DNA of 64,000 nt from assembly GCA_028709215.1 (NCBI GenBank), contig JAQVXI010000003.1, forward strand, positions 16,949 through 80,948, read 5' to 3'. A model generated the notes under the pieces. That model was not told where the DNA came from, did not search any database, and saw nothing but the letters and a program-made list of their open reading frames with translations. Both the position numbers and the translations under genes were made by a program. The DNA is from Bacteroidales bacterium. GTDB lineage: Bacteria; Bacteroidota; Bacteroidia; Bacteroidales; UBA1402. Positions 38,037 through 45,724 of this stretch are shown here, piece by piece. Each line of letters starts with the position of its first letter. Position 1 is the first letter of the stretch.

Positions 38037-38234
38037 ATGAGTCAGGAAAATCAAGCTGTAAGCATTAAAGTTTTAAAAGGTGCCCCGTATTTGGTCAAAG
38101 GTCCCATCACGCTCATTCATACGGATGGACGCGAAGAAGTGATGGAAAGTGCACACCTTTGCCGTTGCGGTGCGAGTGGCAAGAAACCGTTTTGCGATGG
38201 AACACATGCCAAAATCGGTTTTGAAAAAGAATAA
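38037..38234 (+). CDS. CDGSH iron-sulfur domain protein
   Basis: The 65-residue protein carries the complete CDGSH motif CRCGASGKKPFCDGTH near the C terminus. The three cysteines and the histidine of this motif bind a redox-active 2Fe-2S cluster in mitoNEET-like proteins. There is no signal peptide or membrane anchor, so it should be a soluble cytoplasmic protein, unlike the anchored eukaryotic members. The function of small bacterial CDGSH proteins is poorly known; electron or cluster transfer is the usual suggestion. It has its own promoter and stands alone. Confidence 0.95.
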   Translation: MSQENQAVSIKVLKGAPYLVKGPITLIHTDGREEVMESAHLCRCGASGKKPFCDGTHAKIGFEKE

Positions 38235-38265
38235 GCGGAAGGCTGGTTCGATCCACCGGAAATCG

Positions 38266-38303
38266 TATTTTTGCAACCGGGAGGCAACAATTGCCTCCCG
38301 GTT
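38266..38303 (+). promoter_or_regulatory. -7 element plus 13-bp hairpin at the start of the TerB/J-domain transcript
   Basis: TATTTTTG (38266-38273) fits TAnnTTTG. Directly after it is a perfect 13-bp inverted repeat, AACCGGGAGGCAA (38275-38287) and its complement (38291-38303), with a CAA loop. The hairpin may terminate the CDGSH transcript (it is followed by ACTTTTA), or form the 5' end of the downstream mRNA, or do both. Confidence 0.6.
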
Positions 38304-38323
38304 ACTTTTATTAACTGAAAACT

Positions 38324-39082
38324 ATGAGTGCAATTAAATGGATTGGCGGCATCCTGGGATGGTCCATGGGGGGCTTTATCGGAGGCATATTGGGTTTTGG
38401 ATTTGGTTCCTTGCTCGAGAATGCCATGAGCGGACAATACGCCCATCAAGACAACAATGCCAACACAAGAAGATCCACATACGATCGAAGAACAGCCACC
38501 CAACCGGGAGATTTTGGAGTAAGTCTATTGCTTCTCTCAGCGGCCGTTATGAAATCGGATCAACGCATACTGAAATCAGAATTGGATTACGTAAAGAAAT
38601 TCTTCCTGAACCAGTTTGGTCAAGCAAAAGCCGAAGAATACATCCGAATGTTGCGCGAGCTTTTAAAAAAGGAGTACGATGTTCGGGCGGTCTGCGTGCA
38701 GATTCGTCAATACATGGATCATGCATCGCGCTTACAGCTTATGCATTATCTTTTTGGTCTTGCGCTGAGTGACGGACAAGCACCGGATACCGAAATCAAC
38801 TTAATTCGAAACATCGCTCAATGGTTGGGCATTTCTTCTGTAGACCTGGATTCCATTCAAGCCATGTTTATCAAAACCAACGAGAGCGCCTACAAAATCT
38901 TGGAGATCACACCCGATGCCAGTGACGAAGCACTAAAGTCTGCATACAAACGCATGGCGCTCAAATATCACCCGGATCGGGTAAGCCATTTGGGCGAGGA
39001 TGTACAAAAAGCCGCCAACGAAAAATTTAAGGAAGTCAATCAAGCGTACGAAAGCATAAAAAAAAGTCGCGGATTGCGTTGA
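38324..39082 (+). CDS. TerB-like and J-domain protein (DjlA-like co-chaperone)
   Basis: The 252-residue protein begins with a glycine-rich hydrophobic segment (about 5-30, GGILGWSMGGFIGGILGFGFG) that may insert in the membrane. A helical TerB-like domain covers about 65-175. A C-terminal J domain (about 188-250) has the HPD tripeptide in KYHPDRV, the site that activates the DnaK ATPase. The layout matches E. coli DjlA, a membrane-bound DnaK co-chaperone, although the N-terminal segment is short of a classic helix because of its glycine content. It ends one base after the putative -33 element of the trp promoter, so the two transcription units abut. Confidence 0.9.
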   Translation: MSAIKWIGGILGWSMGGFIGGILGFGFGSLLENAMSGQYAHQDNNANTRRSTYDRRTATQPGDFGVSLLLLSAAVMKSDQRILKSELDYVKKFFLNQFGQAKAEEYIRMLRELLKKEYDVRAVCVQIRQYMDHASRLQLMHYLFGLALSDGQAPDTEINLIRNIAQWLGISSVDLDSIQAMFIKTNESAYKILEITPDASDEALKSAYKRMALKYHPDRVSHLGEDVQKAANEKFKEVNQAYESIKKSRGLR

Positions 39083-39106
39083 TTTTAAAAAAAATTGATA
39101 CATTTG
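39079..39106 (+). promoter_or_regulatory. trp operon promoter
   Basis: TACATTTG (39099-39106) matches TAnnTTTG. TTG triplets at 39079-39081 and 39074-39076 are candidate -33 elements (17 or 22 bases away); the first overlaps the stop codon of the J-domain gene. Transcription would start near 39112, about 19 bases before the leader peptide ATG. Confidence 0.7.
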
Positions 39107-39130
39107 CAGCATCGAAACATTCGAATCATT

Positions 39131-39190
39131 ATGAGAACATTCTTGTGCACAAATTGGTGGTGGCTCTGTAAACTTCAACAAAAATGGTGA
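39131..39190 (+). CDS. trpL: trp operon leader peptide (attenuation sensor)
   Basis: A 19-codon reading frame (39131-39190, stop TGA) contains three consecutive Trp codons (codons 9-11, 39155-39163) and a fourth just before the stop. Four Trp in 19 residues, directly before the trp operon and a terminator, is the hallmark of ribosome-mediated attenuation known from E. coli trpL. When charged tRNA-Trp is scarce the ribosome should stall on codons 9-11. That leaves TTCAACA (39174-39180) free to pair with TGTTGAA (39234-39240) and block the terminator. When Trp is plentiful the ribosome runs to the stop and covers that sequence. Confidence 0.92.
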   Translation: MRTFLCTNWWWLCKLQQKW

Positions 39191-39262
39191 GGTAGAGAAC
39201 CCGTGTACACAAAACAAATGAATACGAAAGGTCTGTTGAACTCACAACAGGCCTTTTTTTTT
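39174..39262 (+). terminator. trp attenuator: antiterminator and intrinsic terminator
   Basis: The terminator stem is AGGTCTGTTG (39229-39238), a six-base loop and CAACAGGCCT (39245-39254) with one G-U pair, followed by nine T residues. The upstream segment TTCAACA (39174-39180), inside the leader reading frame, is complementary to TGTTGAA (39234-39240) in the left arm of that stem. The two structures exclude each other. The run ends 20 bases before the trpB ATG. Confidence 0.9.
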
Positions 39263-39281
39263 GCAATTAAACCACTCAAAT

Positions 39282-40454
39282 ATGTATCAAGTCAACGAAA
39301 ACGGATATTTTGGCGAATTTGGCGGCGCCTATATTCCGGAAATTTTATTCAGCAACGTCGAAACGCTCAAAAATCAATATCGGGCCATTTTGGAAGATCC
39401 TTCGTTTCAACAAGAGGTCGATCAATTGCTGGCCGATTACGTGGGAAGACCCTCTCCTTTATACCACGCAAAAAGACTGTCTGAACATTATGGATGTCAA
39501 ATCTACCTGAAACGCGAAGACCTCAACCACACCGGTGCGCATAAAATCAACAACACCATCGGTCAAATCGTTCTGGCAAAACGTTTGGGCAAAACCCGTA
39601 TCATCGCTGAGACGGGTGCCGGACAACACGGCGTTGCAACGGCTACAGTCTGTGCCTTGATGAACATGGAATGCATCGTGTATATGGGAAAGACCGATGT
39701 GGAACGTCAGGAGCTCAACGTGCAAAAGATGCGCATGCTGGGAGCCAGCGTTTATCCGGTGACTTCCGGCAATCAGACCCTGAAGGATGCAACCAACGAA
39801 GCCATGAGAGACTGGTGCAGTCATCCGGTTGATACATTCTACATCATTGGCAGCACCGTCGGTCCACACCCCTATCCGGACATGGTGGAACGTTTTCAAT
39901 CGGTGATCAGTCGTGAAATGAAGGAACAGCTGCAAACAAAACTGGGGCGAAATTATCCGGATTATATCCTTGCCTGCATCGGTGGCGGCAGCAACGCAGC
40001 CGGTGCATTCCACCACTATCTGGATGAACCACGCACGCAACTCATCGCCATTGAAGCGGCCGGTAAAGGAACGGACACGGACGAAACGGCTGCCTCTATT
40101 TTACTGGGGCGTTTGGGCATCCTGCACGGATCCAAATCGCTCATTATGCAAACAGAAGATGGTCAAATCATCGAACCCTATTCCATTTCAGCCGGGCTGG
40201 ACTATCCGGGCGTCGGGCCCTTGCATGCCCATCTGGCCAGAACCGGTCGATCGACGGTTTTGGCTGCAACCGACGCGGAAGCATTGACAGCAGCCATGGA
40301 ACTAACCCGAATGGAAGGCATCATCCCCGCACTGGAAAGTGCCCACGCCTTAGCCGGATTATCAAAAATAACCTTCAAGCCGGAAGACGTCGTTGTTGTG
40401 AATCTATCCGGAAGAGGCGATAAAGATATGGACACTTACCTTCGTTACATTTAA
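39282..40454 (+). CDS. trpB: Tryptophan synthase beta chain
   Basis: I use the ATG at 39282 ([20 protein letters not shown]); the frame extends upstream only to a TTG inside the attenuator U-tract. The 390-residue product has the PLP-binding lysine in HTGAHKINN (Lys88) and the phosphate-binding glycine-serine loop GGGSNAAG. It joins indole and serine to tryptophan in complex with TrpA, encoded at the end of the same operon. Being the first gene, directly behind the attenuator, follows the Bacteroides-type order B-E-G-D-C-F-A. The length and motifs are normal for the trpB1 type. Confidence 0.98.
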   Translation: MYQVNENGYFGEFGGAYIPEILFSNVETLKNQYRAILEDPSFQQEVDQLLADYVGRPSPLYHAKRLSEHYGCQIYLKREDLNHTGAHKINNTIGQIVLAKRLGKTRIIAETGAGQHGVATATVCALMNMECIVYMGKTDVERQELNVQKMRMLGASVYPVTSGNQTLKDATNEAMRDWCSHPVDTFYIIGSTVGPHPYPDMVERFQSVISREMKEQLQTKLGRNYPDYILACIGGGSNAAGAFHHYLDEPRTQLIAIEAAGKGTDTDETAASILLGRLGILHGSKSLIMQTEDGQIIEPYSISAGLDYPGVGPLHAHLARTGRSTVLAATDAEALTAAMELTRMEGIIPALESAHALAGLSKITFKPEDVVVVNLSGRGDKDMDTYLRYI

Positions 40455-40466
40455 TACACACACATC

Positions 40467-41879
40467 ATGCTTTACCCCATCAAAACCATAACCCGCAAAC
40501 AATTGGCCGATCTACAGACACCGGTCAGCATGTATCTGAAATTGCGTGACATTCATCCGAACTCAGCACTCCTGGAAAGTTCCGATTACCACGGAGGTGA
40601 AAATAGTCACTCCTACATTGGCTTCAAACCCATAGCCCGATTTACGCTTCAAAACAAGTGCATTACAGAAGCATACCCGGATGGAAAAAAGACGATACAA
40701 CACGTTGGAGCAGATCAATATGTTCCCGATTTGTTTCAACAGTTTGTTCAATCGTTTCCCGTGACGGAAACGGAGGGGATACCGGCCCCCATCAATGGTC
40801 TGTTTGGATACACCGGCTTTGAAGCCGTACAGTATTTTGAATCGGTACCCATCTCGGAAACCGAAGCGAAACCCACCGATATACCCGATATTCAATACGT
40901 TCTCTATCAGTTTATCATCTGCATCAACCACCACAAAAACGAAATGATTCTGGTGGAAAACCTGCCTCAGGGACAACAAAGTGAAATGGACGAACTGTTG
41001 GCTTTGTTGGACAATCGAAATTTTGCCTCGTACGATTTCTCGTTGGTAGGCCCGGAAACCTCCGACATAACCGACGAACGTTTTATGGAAATGGTGACTC
41101 AAGGCAAAAAGCACTGCTATCGGGGGGATACCTTTCAGATCGTTCTTTCCAGACGCTTTTCACAAGGCTTTGAAGGGGATGATTTTAAAGCGTATCGCAC
41201 CCTTCGTTCCATCAACCCCTCTCCCTATTTGTTCTATTTTGATTTCGGATCGTTTCGGATTTTTGGTTCTTCACCCGAAGCACACTTGGTCGTACGAAAA
41301 AACAAGGCCTACATTGACCCCATTGCCGGCACGTTCCGACGCACAGGTGATGACGAGAAAGATTTGCAATTGGCGGAGCAATTGCGCAGAGATCCCAAAG
41401 AGAATGCGGAACACGTCATGTTGGTCGATCTGGCACGGAACGATTTGAGTCGAAACACCAAAAACGTCAAATTGGAAATTTTTAAAGAAATCCAATATTA
41501 TTCACACGTTTTGCACATGGTTTCAAGAGTTTCCGGTGAATTGTATGAAAACAGTCATGTGTTCAAGTTATTTGCCGATACCTTTCCGGCGGGCACCTTG
41601 TCCGGCGCACCCAAAGTAAAAGCACTCCAACTGATCCATTCCATCGAACAACAAAACCGTGGGTTTTACGGCGGTTGCATTGGTTACATTGGTCTGAATG
41701 GCGACTTCAATCAAGCCATCACCATTCGATCCTTTCTAAGCAAAGACAATCGGCTCTACTATCAGGCAGGTGCCGGCATTGTGGCCAAATCGGACGAAGC
41801 CAGTGAATTACAAGAAGTGAATAACAAGCTTGCTGCCTTAAAAATGGCCTTGGATGCAGCAAGCAACTTAAAAAATTGA
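40467..41879 (+). CDS. trpE: Anthranilate synthase component I
   Basis: The 470-residue protein converts chorismate to anthranilate, using ammonia supplied by TrpG. The N-terminal regulatory motif LLES followed by S (SALLESSDYHGGENSHSYIG) is the site where tryptophan binds for feedback inhibition, so the enzyme should be Trp-sensitive. The C-terminal chorismate-binding domain (about 190-465) includes VDLARNDLSRN and PAGTLSGAPKVKALQLI, the active-site and Mg-binding segments. It starts 12 bases after trpB and ends four bases before trpG. A second, shorter member of the family, PabB, is encoded at 54632. Confidence 0.98.
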   Translation: MLYPIKTITRKQLADLQTPVSMYLKLRDIHPNSALLESSDYHGGENSHSYIGFKPIARFTLQNKCITEAYPDGKKTIQHVGADQYVPDLFQQFVQSFPVTETEGIPAPINGLFGYTGFEAVQYFESVPISETEAKPTDIPDIQYVLYQFIICINHHKNEMILVENLPQGQQSEMDELLALLDNRNFASYDFSLVGPETSDITDERFMEMVTQGKKHCYRGDTFQIVLSRRFSQGFEGDDFKAYRTLRSINPSPYLFYFDFGSFRIFGSSPEAHLVVRKNKAYIDPIAGTFRRTGDDEKDLQLAEQLRRDPKENAEHVMLVDLARNDLSRNTKNVKLEIFKEIQYYSHVLHMVSRVSGELYENSHVFKLFADTFPAGTLSGAPKVKALQLIHSIEQQNRGFYGGCIGYIGLNGDFNQAITIRSFLSKDNRLYYQAGAGIVAKSDEASELQEVNNKLAALKMALDAASNLKN

Positions 41880-41883
41880 TTGT

Positions 41884-42477
41884 ATGAAACTATTGGTCTT
41901 TGATAACTACGATTCCTTCACGTACAACTTGGTTCATCTTCTAAAAGAATTGACCAACGCCGAAATCGATGTGGTACGAAACGATAAAATCGCGTTGGAG
42001 GATATAGAACAATACGATAAAATTGTGCTTTCACCCGGTCCGGGTCTGCCATCCGAGTCCGGGCTGCTACTCGACCTGATCCGAGCCTATGCCGACCACA
42101 AATCCATTTTGGGTGTTTGTTTGGGGCAACAAGCCATTGCTGAAGCCTTTGGCGGTTCGCTCATCAATCTTACGGAAGTGCATCACGGACTCTCCGAACC
42201 CATTACCGTATGCGGTGATGAACTGCTATTTGAAGGGCTTCCAAAAACCTTCGATGTGGGTCGGTATCACTCTTGGGTTGTCGATCCAATACACTTGCCG
42301 GAATGTCTAAAAGTAACTTCCGTCGATCCGGAGGGACAAATCATGTCACTCAGACACAAGCAATTTGACGTTTGCGGCGTTCAGTTTCACCCCGAATCCG
42401 TCTTAACACCCTACGGAAGACAGATGCTTGAAAACTGGTTATATCTCGATACGAATCAACAAAAGGAAACAAAATGA
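41884..42477 (+). CDS. trpG: Anthranilate synthase component II (glutamine amidotransferase)
   Basis: The 197-residue class I amidotransferase shows the triad: Cys in GVCLGQQ and His-Glu in QFHPES. It releases ammonia from glutamine and channels it to TrpE. It is a single-domain protein, not fused to TrpD as in enterobacteria, and overlaps trpD by four bases (ATGA). No separate pabA was found near pabB/pabC in this window, so this subunit may also serve PabB, as is known for the amphibolic subunit in Bacillus subtilis; that is inference. Confidence 0.97.
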   Translation: MKLLVFDNYDSFTYNLVHLLKELTNAEIDVVRNDKIALEDIEQYDKIVLSPGPGLPSESGLLLDLIRAYADHKSILGVCLGQQAIAEAFGGSLINLTEVHHGLSEPITVCGDELLFEGLPKTFDVGRYHSWVVDPIHLPECLKVTSVDPEGQIMSLRHKQFDVCGVQFHPESVLTPYGRQMLENWLYLDTNQQKETK

Positions 42478-43469
42478 AACACATACTAAACCGACTCTTC
42501 GAACATCAATACCTGACTTCTGAAGAGGCCTCCGACATTATGTTAAACATTGGTGCCGGAAAATACGACCCCAATCAAATCGCAGCTTTCATCAGTGTCT
42601 TTCTGATGCGCAGCATATCCGTCGATGAATTGGCCGGATTTCAACAAGCCCTGTTGGCACAATGCAAACCGGTCGACTTGAGTGAATTTGATCCCATCGA
42701 TATCGTTGGAACGGGTGGAGACGAAAAGAACACGTTTAATATCTCCACGTTAAGCTGTTTTGTGTTGGCAGGAGCCGGGTATAAGGTCTGCAAACATGGT
42801 AACTACGGAGCCACATCGATCTCCGGATCTTCCAACGCAATGGAGCAACACGGTGTTCGCTTTACCGATCAAGTCGATCGCTTAAAACAATCCATCGAGC
42901 AAAGCAACATCGCCTATTTACATGCTCCCTTATTCAATCCGGCAATGAAAACCGTGGCTCCGGTGCGCAAATCCTTGGGTGTACGTACGTTTTTCAATTT
43001 ACTGGGTCCCTTGGTCAACCCGGCACGTCCCAAACATCAATGTTTGGGTGTGTACAATCTAAAGATGGCACGCTTGTATGAATATACCTATCAAAAAACA
43101 GGCATCCAATTTGCGATCATTCACAGTCTGGATGGGTACGACGAACTGTCTTTGACCGGCGACATGAAAATTGTACGCAATTTGGGACAGGAATTGATCA
43201 AACCCGAAGACCTTGGTTTGCCTCGCATTCAAGCCGATGAGCTCATTGGGGGAAACACCGTTCAGGAAGCCTCCGAGCTCTTCGATCGAGTGCTGGAGAA
43301 CCGTTGTACCGAAGCTCAAAAGAATGTAGTTTTAGCCAATTCTGCGGTAGCCATACAGGTCGTCAATACGCATTTGACGTTTGCCGAAGCGATGGACCAG
43401 GCTCGCTACTCGCTGGAAAGCGGACGTGCGCTTCAAATGTTTAAAACCTTTCTGAAAATCAACTCGTAA
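42474..43469 (+). CDS. trpD: Anthranilate phosphoribosyltransferase
   Basis: The 331-residue enzyme transfers the phosphoribosyl group of PRPP to anthranilate. The PRPP-binding motif GTGGDEKNTFNIST and the segment KHGNYGATSISGSSNAMEQHG, with KHGN and the following Ser/Gly loop, are complete. It overlaps trpG by four bases and is separated from trpC by one base. Length is normal for an unfused TrpD. Confidence 0.97.
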   Translation: MKHILNRLFEHQYLTSEEASDIMLNIGAGKYDPNQIAAFISVFLMRSISVDELAGFQQALLAQCKPVDLSEFDPIDIVGTGGDEKNTFNISTLSCFVLAGAGYKVCKHGNYGATSISGSSNAMEQHGVRFTDQVDRLKQSIEQSNIAYLHAPLFNPAMKTVAPVRKSLGVRTFFNLLGPLVNPARPKHQCLGVYNLKMARLYEYTYQKTGIQFAIIHSLDGYDELSLTGDMKIVRNLGQELIKPEDLGLPRIQADELIGGNTVQEASELFDRVLENRCTEAQKNVVLANSAVAIQVVNTHLTFAEAMDQARYSLESGRALQMFKTFLKINS

Positions 43470-43470
43470 C

Positions 43471-44253
43471 ATGAAAAATACGATTCTTGACACCATATTG
43501 GAACAAAAAAGACGTGAGGTCGCTGCACGAAAAGAAGCCGTTCCCATGGAGCACTTGCTTCAACTCAGCAGCCGTCTACCCGAAGGTCGATCGCTGAAAG
43601 AAGCGCTTGCACAATCATCCACCGGTATTATTTCTGAGTTCAAACGCAAATCGCCTTCGAAAGGCTTCATTTACGAAGCGGCACCCGTTGAGGAAGTCGT
43701 TCAATCCTATCAACAAGCCGGTTGTACAGGCATCTCTGTGTTGACCGACTTTGATTTTTTTGGAGGCAGCATGCGTGACTTTAAACAAGCCAGAGCAGCC
43801 GTAGATTGCCCCATCCTACGCAAGGATTTTATGATTGACCCCTACCAGATTTACGAATCCAAAGTGATGGGAGCCGATGTCATCCTATTGATTGCATCTG
43901 CCTTGAGCTTGGATGAAGCATACGATTTGGGGGAACTTGCCCATGCACTGCATATGGAAGTATTATTGGAAGTGCATAACAAGGAGGAACTCGAGTACAT
44001 CAGTCGTTTTACCGACATGGTGGGAGTCAACAACCGCAACCTTAAAACGTTCGAAACACGGATTGAGACGTCGCTCGATTTGGCAGAATTCATCCCCGAT
44101 CATCTGTTGAAGGTTTCAGAAAGTGGCCTGAGTGAAGCCTCAACCCTCCATACCTTGCGAAAAGCAGGATACAGTGGTTTCCTAATGGGAGAACAGTTTA
44201 TGAAAACCCATCAACCCGGAAAAGCCCTTAAAGAACTGCTGGATGCGCTATGA
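43471..44253 (+). CDS. trpC: Indole-3-glycerol phosphate synthase
   Basis: The 260-residue TIM-barrel enzyme closes the indole ring. The family motif EFKRKSPSKGFI with the catalytic lysine, the segment PILRKDFMIDPYQIYES with a second catalytic lysine, and VGVNNRNL followed by VSESG are all present. It overlaps trpF by four bases (ATGA). It is a separate protein rather than a TrpC-TrpF fusion. Confidence 0.98.
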   Translation: MKNTILDTILEQKRREVAARKEAVPMEHLLQLSSRLPEGRSLKEALAQSSTGIISEFKRKSPSKGFIYEAAPVEEVVQSYQQAGCTGISVLTDFDFFGGSMRDFKQARAAVDCPILRKDFMIDPYQIYESKVMGADVILLIASALSLDEAYDLGELAHALHMEVLLEVHNKEELEYISRFTDMVGVNNRNLKTFETRIETSLDLAEFIPDHLLKVSESGLSEASTLHTLRKAGYSGFLMGEQFMKTHQPGKALKELLDAL

Positions 44254-44900
44254 AAAAGAATGCGATGCAACTAAAAATATGTGGAATGCGTGATCCGGAG
44301 AACTGCCTGGCAGTCGCCGAGCTGCATCCCACCTATATGGGCTTTATTTTTTATCCGCCATCTCCACGTTTTGTTTCTCACATACCCATCCGTTTGATCG
44401 AACAACTGAAAACAAGAAACATCAGACCCGTTGCCGTATTTGTAAACGAATCTGTGACACACATGCTGAAGGTCGTGCAAACCTATGGGATCCCAACGGT
44501 GCAACTCCACGGACAGGAAACGCCGAATGTATGCAAGCAACTCACGGATGAGGGATTGGAAGTCTTCAAAGCTTTCTCAATCGCTTCCAGTGGCGATTTC
44601 CAACCGACCCATGCCTACGAAGGCTACTGCAGCCGATACATCTTTGACACAAAAACGAGTCAATACGGAGGTTCCGGGAAAACCTTTGACTGGTCTTTGC
44701 TGAAAGAATACACAGGAACTACGCCTTTTTTACTGAGCGGAGGTATTGGCTTGGAAGAAGCATCCGCGCTGCTTCAACTGGTTCATCCCAAACTTATTGG
44801 ATTTGACGTAAACAGCCGCTTCGAGTGGTCTCCCGGCATAAAAAATAAGGAACAACTACACACGTTTATTCAAACGATTCAAAAACAACACGACATATGA
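44250..44900 (+). CDS. trpF: Phosphoribosylanthranilate isomerase
   Basis: The 216-residue TIM-barrel isomerase has the catalytic cysteine in LKICGMRDPENC, the phosphate-binding SGGIGLEEA and the near-C-terminal FDVNSRFEWSPGIKN. The last motif has Arg where many homologues have Gly or Ser after DVNS, which is a mild departure. An ATG five codons downstream is an alternative start (MQLKICGM). It overlaps both trpC and trpA by four bases, so the last three genes are tightly coupled. Confidence 0.96.
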   Translation: MKKNAMQLKICGMRDPENCLAVAELHPTYMGFIFYPPSPRFVSHIPIRLIEQLKTRNIRPVAVFVNESVTHMLKVVQTYGIPTVQLHGQETPNVCKQLTDEGLEVFKAFSIASSGDFQPTHAYEGYCSRYIFDTKTSQYGGSGKTFDWSLLKEYTGTTPFLLSGGIGLEEASALLQLVHPKLIGFDVNSRFEWSPGIKNKEQLHTFIQTIQKQHDI

Positions 44901-45676
44901 AAACGCGTATTCAACAACTCTTTGAAAACAAGCATTCAAACATTACTTCTGTCTACTACACAGCCGGATTTCCACAGCCGGATGCAACCCGCCCCATTCT
45001 TAAGGCCTTGCAGGATAAAGGCATTGATCTGGTAGAAATCGGTATCCCCTTTTCCGACCCGATGGCCGACGGGCCGGTTATTCAAGCCAGTAGCCATCAA
45101 GCCATTTCAGAAGGCATGAACTTAAAGAAACTGTTCGAACAACTGGAGGGGATGCGAACGGAAATACACATTCCCGTCATTCTGATGGGTTACGTCAACG
45201 TCATCATGCAATTTGGCATCGAGGCCTTTTGCAAAGCTTGTACGCAGGTGGGTGTGGACGGTGTCATACTTCCCGACTTACCCATGCACGATTATCTTGA
45301 AGCCTACAAACCCATCATGGATGCGTATGGCCTATCCATGGTATTGCTGATCACACCGGAAACCTCTACCGAACGCATTCTGGAAATTGACAAAAATACC
45401 GACAGTTTTATCTACATGGTCTCGTCCGCTGCTACGACAGGTGCTCAAACCGCCTTTGATGCAAAAAAGCAAGATTATTTCCAACGCATTCATGCGATGA
45501 ATCTGAAAAATCCCTGCTTGATCGGATTTGGCATCTCAAACAAAGCGACCTACGATGCGGCTTGCAAGAATGCTCAAGGAGCCATCATCGGAAGCCGATT
45601 TATTACCTGCCTCCGTCAACACCCAAACGATTATGCACAAGCGGTAGACGCATTGCTCAAACAACTCCAGCAATAG
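44897..45676 (+). CDS. trpA: Tryptophan synthase alpha chain
   Basis: The 259-residue TIM-barrel cleaves indole-3-glycerol phosphate to indole and passes it to TrpB. The catalytic Glu in LVEIGIPFSDPMADGP and Asp in GVDGVILPDLP are both present, and GFGISNKATYDAA and GSRFITC bind the phosphate. It is the last gene of the operon. Its end is followed by a short hairpin and the convergent GH51-like gene. Confidence 0.98.
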   Translation: MKTRIQQLFENKHSNITSVYYTAGFPQPDATRPILKALQDKGIDLVEIGIPFSDPMADGPVIQASSHQAISEGMNLKKLFEQLEGMRTEIHIPVILMGYVNVIMQFGIEAFCKACTQVGVDGVILPDLPMHDYLEAYKPIMDAYGLSMVLLITPETSTERILEIDKNTDSFIYMVSSAATTGAQTAFDAKKQDYFQRIHAMNLKNPCLIGFGISNKATYDAACKNAQGAIIGSRFITCLRQHPNDYAQAVDALLKQLQQ

Positions 45677-45689
45677 GATGGTGAGAGGA

Positions 45690-45713
45690 AGCGTTGGTCC
45701 AAACGCCAACGCT
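45690..45713. terminator. Hairpin between the trp operon and the GH51-like gene
   Basis: AGCGTTGG (45690-45697) pairs with CCAACGCT (45706-45713) across an eight-base loop in the 48 bases between the convergent genes. There is no U-tract on either strand, so it is a weak or Rho-assisted terminator at best. Confidence 0.5.
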
Positions 45714-45724
45714 ACCTACTCCCG

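Noticed and set aside
39261-39281. Upstream TTG start for trpB
   Set aside because: It lies in the U-tract of the attenuator terminator, and the protein family begins at the ATG at 39282.
39459-40040. 193-codon minus-strand frame within trpB
   Set aside because: It is antisense to a fully conserved enzyme gene and has no promoter or motif.
40563-41114. 183-codon minus-strand frame within trpE
   Set aside because: Shadow of trpE; no motif and no spacing that suggests an operon.
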